Below, piece after piece: positions 56,280 to 64,000 of a stretch of DNA of 64,000 nucleotides (within the stretch, counting starts at the first letter, position 1; each line of letters opens with the position of its first letter). Below the pieces are notes generated by a model. That model was not told where the DNA came from. It was given only the letters and a program-made list of their open reading frames with translations, and did no database searches. The stretch comes from Hermodice carunculata (taxonomy: Eukaryota; Annelida; Polychaeta; Eunicida; Amphinomidae), in contig CAXHWN010002145.1 in the NCBI GenBank assembly GCA_964020975.1, positions 248,001 to 312,000 on the forward strand. Reading direction: 5' to 3'. The translations under genes were made by a program, and so were the position numbers.

Positions 56280-58040
56280 AGCGGCTGCACGGAAGTTTCA
56301 TCCTTTGAAGCTTTTGGTAAGCAAGGTTTCGCTTTATAAGCTGATAATCATTACAAAAACCTGGACTGCATAATTTGGAATTGTATGAATCTGACATGTC
56401 CCAATGCCACCACAGGCATTTACTGTCGTGTCGGGGTATTGACCACGAGGCTCAAGCCGTAACGTATTGAACATGGTCTTTCCGGGTGATGGTAAAGTTC
56501 CAGGTAAAGATGGTCACAAATGACGTCAGAATGTTAATTTCACACGCACAACTATCGAATTTTTACCGCAATTATGCACCAACATATGCATGTGTCTAAC
56601 CCTCGCCACCTACAGTTATGATATACCGTGGACCGTTGGCAATGAAAGGTCCCTGTTGGTTCTTATTCAGCCTGAATTTTATTGTAAGGATATAAAATGC
56701 AGACTAGTACATTGTTATGTTATGTGTATAAGTAGTATAATGTTGTATTGTGAAAAAGGAAACAATTGTTTATTTCTTACGATCTACCTTCCACTACGGT
56801 CCAAATTGACAATCTGATATAGTGTGTAGTCTTCTTTTAATAATTCATGGAATGGACGTTCTTGACAATGAAGGGATGGAACATCCCAGACATGTTGGAA
56901 TTAGCATGGTCGGTGGGTTTTACATCAATCCCTCTATTAACTGAGCAGCTTGGCAATTCAATAAAAGCTCCTTTTATGAATAAACTGAATATCAAAGCCA
57001 GTCGCCAGTGCAACTTGGTGAATGTAATGATACACACTAGATACTCACAAATAAGCGAATGAGATGCACGTTTGGTCTGATTATTTGGCCAGAATTTTGT
57101 CGGACAGAGGAAAAAAAGTCAGCTTAAGCCATGACATTAGACCTGTCTAGGTGCAGCATGTCAGTCGATTTACCCTTGTTCCATGTGCTTCGTAGTTCCA
57201 CATGGTTAACAATGGTAGATGGATATTCATGACCTGTGGAACAGTATCGTAAATAAATAATTTATGTGCACGTGCATCCTATCAAAATAGAAGCCATGAG
57301 TTAATCAGGAAGCAGACACTGTATCCTGGAAATACCTCACTGATGGTCCAGGGCTTAGTTTTGCTGAATGATGTGTTTACACAAGGCTTATCCATTTATA
57401 GGTTTAATCTTGTCCTATGGCTGATATTGTGCCTTTGAGACAGTATTATAATCATTGTGAATTTAGTGTAATTCCATATGTAATAGGGGAATGCATACAT
57501 ACTATCGTGGTTTGAAATAGCTATTTTAGAGGAAGACTCGATCTGAAGGTCTCGCCATATGGCTTTCTCCACAGCCAATCATTAAATTGACACTAAGTGC
57601 GCCCTCTGTGGGGCACCGCAGATACTTGATCTTATTACCCGGCGTTCCCTTCTTCTCCTTGAGCATTTCCCAATGCAGGAGAGCAGTGGACTCAAGGCAG
57701 TTTGGGAGGACGGGTTGGGGGGGGGGGGTGGTGAGGGTTGTTAGAAAAAAAACCCCCACACATTAAAGTATTTAGTGTCAATTATTGCGACTCGTCTGGA
57801 GGGGTGTACTGATATTGAGTTTTTTTGTTTCTATTGCCTTTACAAGAAAACTGAAAATACCAAATCAGGGCACCACTTTACAGTTTCATTATCCACTTTT
57901 AAGCCTTGAACATAAATATTAAGGGAAATGTGGCCATAAAATGTGCAAATTAGACCTTCTGCAAAAGTCTCAAATTCTGAAATGAAACTAAAGTGTCCTA
58001 TTTTCATAACACATATTTTAATCTTCGTATCATGCCAAAC

Positions 58041-58042
<2 letters not shown>
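56280..58042. other. Unassigned sequence upstream of the TRPC exons
   Basis: No ankyrin-repeat exon of the TRPC gene was found here. A G-rich run lies at 57717-57733. A short stretch near 57594 (aagtgcgccctctgt) also occurs at 28546 and may be a relic of a dispersed repeat. Confidence 0.4.

Positions 58043-58105
<63 letters not shown>
58043..58105. repeat. (AT)n microsatellite
   Basis: About 31 AT units. Confidence 0.95.
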
Positions 58106-58106
<1 letters not shown>

Positions 58107-58338
58107 GTCTTAAAATGAAACTCGAAGTATGGAGTAACAGGATTCTTGGGGCACAGGGCTTCGTCCGTACCACCTTAAACATGTAGTTGGCCTCTCCCTT
58201 TGGTTGCCGGGAGGGGCACAAAGATTTAAGCAGGAATGGACTATAGGCTATAGTCAATAAGGTATAGGGTGGAAAGTGGTTACTGTGGTACTCACCCTGG
58301 TTGACCTGTAGATATATAGACCAAGTATACGTACTATA

Positions 58339-58341
<3 letters not shown>

Positions 58342-58419
<78 letters not shown>

Positions 58420-58420
58420 G
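58342..58420. repeat. (GT)n microsatellite
   Basis: About 39 GT units with one GC interruption. Confidence 0.95.
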
Positions 58421-61091
58421 TACCGATAATAGCTACCTCTGTGACGGCGGAGTCGGAAACCATGCCTAGCGGCAGGGGAAGTTGAAATTGGTATTCCACC
58501 AATGAAAAAATCATATATCTTTTGCGTGTTTGCAATAGGAAAAAGAGAGTTTGTATCTTCTAAAACTACCAATACGGAATAGTAACTAGAATGAATCCAA
58601 GCTTTTTTACTCGAAAAGCGAGATCAAGCGGCCCAAGACTGGCAATTCTCTTTTCAGAGAGAAATGGTAGCTGTTGGATATTGAAGAGCTCTATCATTCC
58701 CTGGAAAGACCTCTAACGTTGACCTTTTAAGAACAGTAATGCCTCTTCACCCTTTTAGGAGTCGTAAAGATAATAGAGTGTGTCATGAATGAAAGTTGGA
58801 ATAACCAAAATGCTCCAAATAGACATACATGTAGTTATTGAGAAAAATACAGAACTCACTGCAATATAGGGTGTTGTACTACTGTGTCGGGTGGAGAGTA
58901 AAGGCACAGGTTGGATGGGATTCTTGAGAAAGTGAGAGGAGTAGCGACTTGTAGACTCCTAGAAGTCCTGTTTGCCACAGTGGCAGTCTTGAGGCTTTGG
59001 AAGGCAGAAGACTATACACTTCTGGGCAGCACTTTCTTGCCTTGTCCTCACTATGCTCACATCACGATTTGAGTGCTTACTTCCCTGTTTAGTTTCTGAG
59101 AGGGATGAAACCCTGGCTAACAAACTTAAACAAGTTTTATATTTTTCTTTCATGACTCCTAACTTAAGGTCCTGGTAGCTGTACAAATTTCTTCCATAAT
59201 TGGTCACAAAATCCTTTTAGCAGAAGCAAGATTGCATACGCTCGCCCCTTGCGCCTGCCTAAGGTCCTTGTTTGATGCCATATGGCCCAACATAAGGGAC
59301 CTGACAGGTGGAAGCCAGACAGCAAAGAGTCAGACCGTTAGACGGTCAGACAGCCATAAACTGGGCAGCCCTCAGCCCAGCATTAAAAGAAGGAAAGCTC
59401 AATATCCACATTCAAGGTTCCAGCTAAGGCAACTGCAGAAGAAGTGAGTTCAGAGGCAAAGCCTTAAATTGTTCGACTATACAAAATATTCTTCACTGAA
59501 ATGGCTTCAAACTGTCACAATAAACAGACCATCGGCAAGGTCATTAGTCTTAATTACAGAGCATTCAGCAAAATCTTCAAGAAAGGAAACAGACACCTCA
59601 GTGACTTCAGTAGGAAAGGCACCTTAGCTGTGTGCTAGATTCGCATATAGGGATATAATATACTGTTAACATCTAAGGGTACATGGCAAAAATGTGACTT
59701 TTCTGTTGAACAGCTTCTTATCATACGGATGGAAATCTGACAATGGATATGCAACTTAGTCCACTGTCTCATTGAAAAAGCGCATTTAAGGAACAAATAT
59801 GAGGTCACGGAGAGTACGGCTTGGACCACCGTCCTCTCCTTGGAGTTGCATATTTACGGAACAAAACTTAGTCCTTTGTCCTCAAATTGGAATAGCTTAT
59901 TCAAGGAGCAAAAATGATGTTATGGAGGCAACAACGTAAAAGCCTTATCTTAGTACTTGGCAGACGTGAACTCTCGACTCTGATTGAGATCGAGAAATGT
60001 GTGTGGCCTTGTGTGGCTCCAGCAGCTTGATTATATGGAGTAGAGGGTAAATATAGCCAGAAACAACTATGACTGTCCAGGCAGGAGGTTGTCAGCGGGG
60101 TAAACTGGCTAAGGCAGGCAGCCAGGCTCGGACTGGACAAAGGAAGGAAGGGAGTGGTGGACTGAAGCCAATCGCCCATACACCAGTACACACTCAGTTC
60201 AAAATGAACAGGCGTAGTACAGCTGCTAAACGTTATATCACCCCTTAATTTTAATTTTTTTAACTTTTTAACGTTTAGAGGTGGCTATTCGTTAAAATCC
60301 ACGATGTCCGTTAAAACTCGCATCCGCCCCTAAACATTAACTGTTCTATTCTTTAACCATGAAAATAGTATCTTGCTGCGATTCGTTAAATTCATATTTA
60401 AGCACTGTGTTTAGCATTGGAGAAAAGACAAATGCTACAGAAATCAACGTTAATTTTGCATTTTGCTATGTTTTACCAACACAGATTTTCAAAGCTCAAG
60501 GGAAGGACCACTCCACTGTATTTTGTATTTTTGATCAAAGAGCCACAAACGACATCGGCTCATTCATTACCAGTCTTTCGTGAAATGTTTGAAAATGGTC
60601 CATTTATCTGTCTGTCGATCGGTCAGTCGGTAGGTATGTCCGTCTGTCCGTCAGTCTGCCTGTTCGTTAGCTTATTCGTTCAAATTTTTGGAACCTGTCT
60701 AGATCTGGGCAAAGAAACAAAAAACAGGATTTATAAACCAAGATGATTCTGCGTTTTTCAAAGATATTTTTTGAAATCGATAGAGTTGATGATTTAAATT
60801 TAGGTGATATATTGTTTGAACTTTTTACATGATAGAATCATTTTTCAACTTCGAGACAGAAATATAATACAAAAATCTTCGTCGGAGGATATACAACTTG
60901 TAACGAAGTTCTACATATAAAAAGATGAAAAGATCTTTCTTATTTTTTCCGTTGCGTTTTAATCATGAACTAAATGAATTCTGTTCTTCGGGAATTCCCT
61001 GAATAACGAAACAATACAAAACGTAATATTTGTCCATATATGCTGGAAATATGCTTCTTTTGTTTGATGGTCATTTCTAATTTGAACAACA
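58421..61091. other. Unassigned sequence
   Basis: No gene is supported. A diverged direct repeat of ~110 bp lies around 59750-59945, with acttagtccactgtct and acttagtcctttgtcc as matching landmarks. A degenerate GTCT/GTCC patch lies at 60605-60665. The plus-strand open stretch at 59232-59447 (71 codons) has no recognisable domain. Confidence 0.4.
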
Positions 61092-61252
<161 letters not shown>

Positions 61253-61456
61253 ATAGCACACAGGCAGATGGATGCGCGCATACGCTACTCAATGCTTGTC
61301 CCGGGCGGAGCCGCGTGTTTGTCCACCTTTCCACTCGGGACACTCGCCCTATCCACTCAAGAGAGCCGCCTTGGTCTGCCAGCGACACTGCATCGACGCT
61401 CTATGTTATTATGTATGTACGTATATAGAGATATATGCCTATCATATATGTCCTTA

Positions 61457-61915
61457 ATCTATGTTGACAGTTGCTCGTTTCCAGTTTCTAGTCCTAATGG
61501 GAGTTTGTTGTATATGTTTCCCAATTGCAACAATTTAGTTCGTGAAAACATTGGAAAGTTTAAATATACCGTTGGTCAGTAGTTTTATTAATATAGAACA
61601 AGGAAACTGGGAACCGGTATCAGTTCCCAGTTCTTATTCTATACTAAGAAATGGGAACCAGGAACTGGTTCCCAGTTCCCAGTTTTAAAGTCAGTTCTTA
61701 ATATTTGTTGACAGATGCTTGTTTGCAGTTCCTAGTTCTAATAGGACTTTGTTCTATACATTACCAATTGCAATAACTGAGTTGGTGTATACAATGGAAA
61801 GTTTGACAAATAATATTGATGAAATATATATAAGAAAAAAAATAAAATAAAAAATAGTCTTGTGAAATAATGACCGGTCCCTTGAGGGACGGAACCACGA
61901 ACTGGGAACCGTTAA
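61457..61915. repeat. Direct repeat with GGGAAC-rich palindromic spacer
   Basis: A block starting tgttgacagttgctcgtttc (61461) recurs, diverged, as tgttgacagatgcttgtttg (about 61709), each followed by a caattgcaa string and ggaaagttt. Between them are inverted copies of gggaaccggtatcagttccc and gggaaccaggaactggttcc. A further gaactgggaaccgtt lies at 61900. Confidence 0.7.
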
Positions 61916-62239
61916 CCAAAATATCGGATGTGTTATTACAACATTTTCAACATAAAATGTTTGAATATCTCACGACAATATTTGAAATTTGTTAAAAAAA
62001 CTGAATGTCTAGGGGGCCCCAGAAGCGTCCCTATGCAATTTTGAAAAAAAAATGGCAAAGAAGTTTTGGAGATTTTTGAAGATCCCCCCCCCCCAAAAAA
62101 AAAACATTAAAACGTCCAAAAATTACTGGAGCATGACCATTTGAACAAACCTGGCAGAGACTCAACCGAGGTACACACGTACTAGCTTTGTTGTGAATCT
62201 GGCCGTCTGTTTTGAGAAGTTGAAAATAAGAAATTGTTG

Positions 62240-62278
62240 ATGGGCGGATGACGGACGGACGGACAGACGGACAGAGGA
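62240..62278. repeat. (GGAC)n-like short repeat
   Basis: gacggacggacggacagacg and following units, adjoining a gtgagct-like palindromic stretch at 62285-62320. It may be the end of a dispersed element. Confidence 0.6.
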
Positions 62279-62320
62279 CCATAAGATAAGCTCACTCAGC
62301 TGATCAACAAGTCAGCTAAG

Positions 62321-63876
62321 CTAAAAAAAAAAAATTAAGGTATCACGGCCAATGATACACGCTATGGAGAGTCTGATTTATTACAGTTTGTAGACCCGCA
62401 AAACTAGATATGCATTTCGTCTATGGCAGTTTATAAGATGCGAATATAAAGCGTGTATGTTGAATTATGAAAGCTTGAAACTCTAATGAACAGGTCGCTT
62501 AAACTCTTTGTGACAAGGTTTACATAAATCTAAGAGAGTTCTAACCCCAAATTTGAGTAATTATGTCTTGTAATTTAACATAGGGCGCAGTTGCCGTTAG
62601 CTTTGACTATACAGGTATTTGTTTCTTGCTCATGAAAAAATAGTATTTAAAATTGATGCTGATTTTTTTTCAAACTATAAACTCCTCGTTGCAATGCGGT
62701 TGTATTCGATATGATTTGGTGCGATCCCATGAATACTCCCATCATGATACATACGTATGCCCAACCTTTCTGTGAAGGGGATTTCCGGTTTATATAATGT
62801 TTCTGGTTCCCGTTGTATGAAAACATGGGCGTAAAGCTACTCAGTCGGAATCCAACATAACAACACGTAGCAGTGTAAAATTAGATACCTACTTGGCCAC
62901 TTGAAGGAATTGAAAGTTTTTCTACTTCAACATTTTCAGAGAAGGAAGCAAATAGGTCTGTGCAACAATTTAATCGAATAAAATAAAGGCATAAAAGATG
63001 AAGGACTCCACTAGAAGGCATTGGGGACTCATGTCATCGATAGTGGCTCTGCTGATTGAAAAGCACATTCCTTTTTCAGTATTGCGATTCCTTTTTACAG
63101 TATGTTCCACCCATACACATTCTGCTATATAGGTCTGCAGCAGTCACTAATAGATAAGGCAAGTCGACCATAATTTTCCGGGACAGGTCAAGCCCATTTT
63201 GGATCCGCTTGCGAGCTGGTTGCTGAGAGACCCAATAAAATGTTGATGCACCTTGACACCATAAAAGTAAAATTCTTTTTTATTGTGTTTGTTTACCGAT
63301 GTGAAAACTTGCTAAGTTCAAAGGAAGTTCAATTTTCATTTCAGACAGTGACATATATTTATTTCCACGATGACAAGCTCAATGTTTGTCAGTCGACCAA
63401 GTTCCCTGGCTGTTGGGATATCAACTTCACTCTGCTAATGGGATTGATGAACAGAATGATCGATAAAGATGAAACTTTCAATGATGCTTGTGTGCATGTG
63501 TTGTTCCAAACGCAACAAATGACCCGATTCTCCAATGTCTCCCGACGACTCTTCTGCGTCTGTTCTAGCAGCGTTCCCAACTGACATATTACGATGGGAA
63601 TTGAACGCTTTCGCAAGCAACCGTTTGGCAGTGTTTAGATGTAATCTGTTTCACCTTCTTCTCAGTCATGTTGCCTGCCTAATGTGCTCACGTGACATTT
63701 GAGGAAACAGCGAGTATACGAGGATTCTGGTTAACGCTCCAGAGTCCATGTCAGCGTAAGAGATGCTGTTTCCATTGACTACATTTGCACTTTTGTACAC
63801 AGAAACACAGCAGAAGCAAACCAGAAAAACAAACTCTTAACAATTTCCCGTGTCATGCCAAATTGGCATTTTACAA

Positions 63877-63880
<4 letters not shown>
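62321..63880. other. Unassigned sequence at the window end
   Basis: A plus-strand open stretch at 63240-63584 (114 codons, containing KFPGCWDINFTLLMGLMNRM) looks somewhat protein-like but matches nothing I recognise. No TRPC ankyrin exon is visible on the minus strand. Confidence 0.35.

Positions 63881-63940
<60 letters not shown>
63881..63940. repeat. (CT)n microsatellite
   Basis: About 30 CT units. Confidence 0.97.
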
Positions 63941-63942
<2 letters not shown>

Positions 63943-64000
63943 GTAGGTTCATGTCACTGTCTATCAGTGTTAATTAAAAAACATGTTTTTGAGGAATTTC

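Noticed and set aside
57170-57225. ccatgtg...cacatgg inverted repeat as a foldback element
   Set aside because: The arms are only 7-8 bp with an 11-13 nt spacer, which is expected by chance.

Overview
This window is animal (metazoan) genomic DNA, most likely from an invertebrate. Coding exons are short, GT-AG spliced and spread over tens of kilobases. Introns and flanks are AT-rich and loaded with long (TA)n arrays and other microsatellites. The mobile elements are LINEs, Penelope-like elements and hairpin MITEs, as in many marine invertebrates. I cannot name the species from sequence alone. No bacterial-type operon, CRISPR array or rRNA gene is present.

The only host gene I can support is a TRPC-type (canonical transient receptor potential) cation channel on the minus strand. 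Nine exons run from 53766 down to 22171. All eight splice junctions use GT-AG and keep the reading phase. Together they give 1,791 nt, or 596 residues plus a stop. These cover the linker before S1, S1 to S6 with the LFW pore motif, the TRP box EWKFAR, a short membrane-distal helix and a C-terminal coiled coil. The N-terminal ankyrin-repeat exons were not found and probably lie beyond 64000. Introns range from 0.55 to 11.4 kb, and much of the transposon load sits inside them.

Layout: 0.9-3.76 kb holds an array of ~145-bp repeats split by a 5'-truncated Penelope-like element (PLE). 6.07-12.1 kb is a near full-length LINE on the minus strand with two ORFs, damaged by a 94-bp duplication in ORF1 and a frameshift just after the YADD motif in ORF2. 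12.1-22 kb is mostly featureless, with a pogo/Tigger-type MITE and microsatellites. 22.2-53.8 kb is the TRPC gene. Its introns contain a 33-bp minisatellite, hairpin MITEs, a long palindrome, a LINE fragment, a second PLE with a 623-codon reverse-transcriptase ORF, and an inverted copy of the ~145-bp repeat array. 54.2-55.9 kb is a second LINE remnant, 56.0-56.3 kb another hairpin MITE, and 56.3-64 kb is mainly simple repeats and unassigned DNA.

The most interesting structures are: a family of foldback MITEs sharing termini and a hairpin stem (30.1, 56.0 and probably 34.1 and 39.2 kb); the PLE 3' region, in which a ~300-bp unit carrying the end of the RT frame is tandemly duplicated in both copies; the ~145-bp repeat element interrupted by a PLE; and a MITE ending 16 nt from the 5' splice site of a TRPC exon. 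None amounts to a clearly new functional system on sequence evidence alone.
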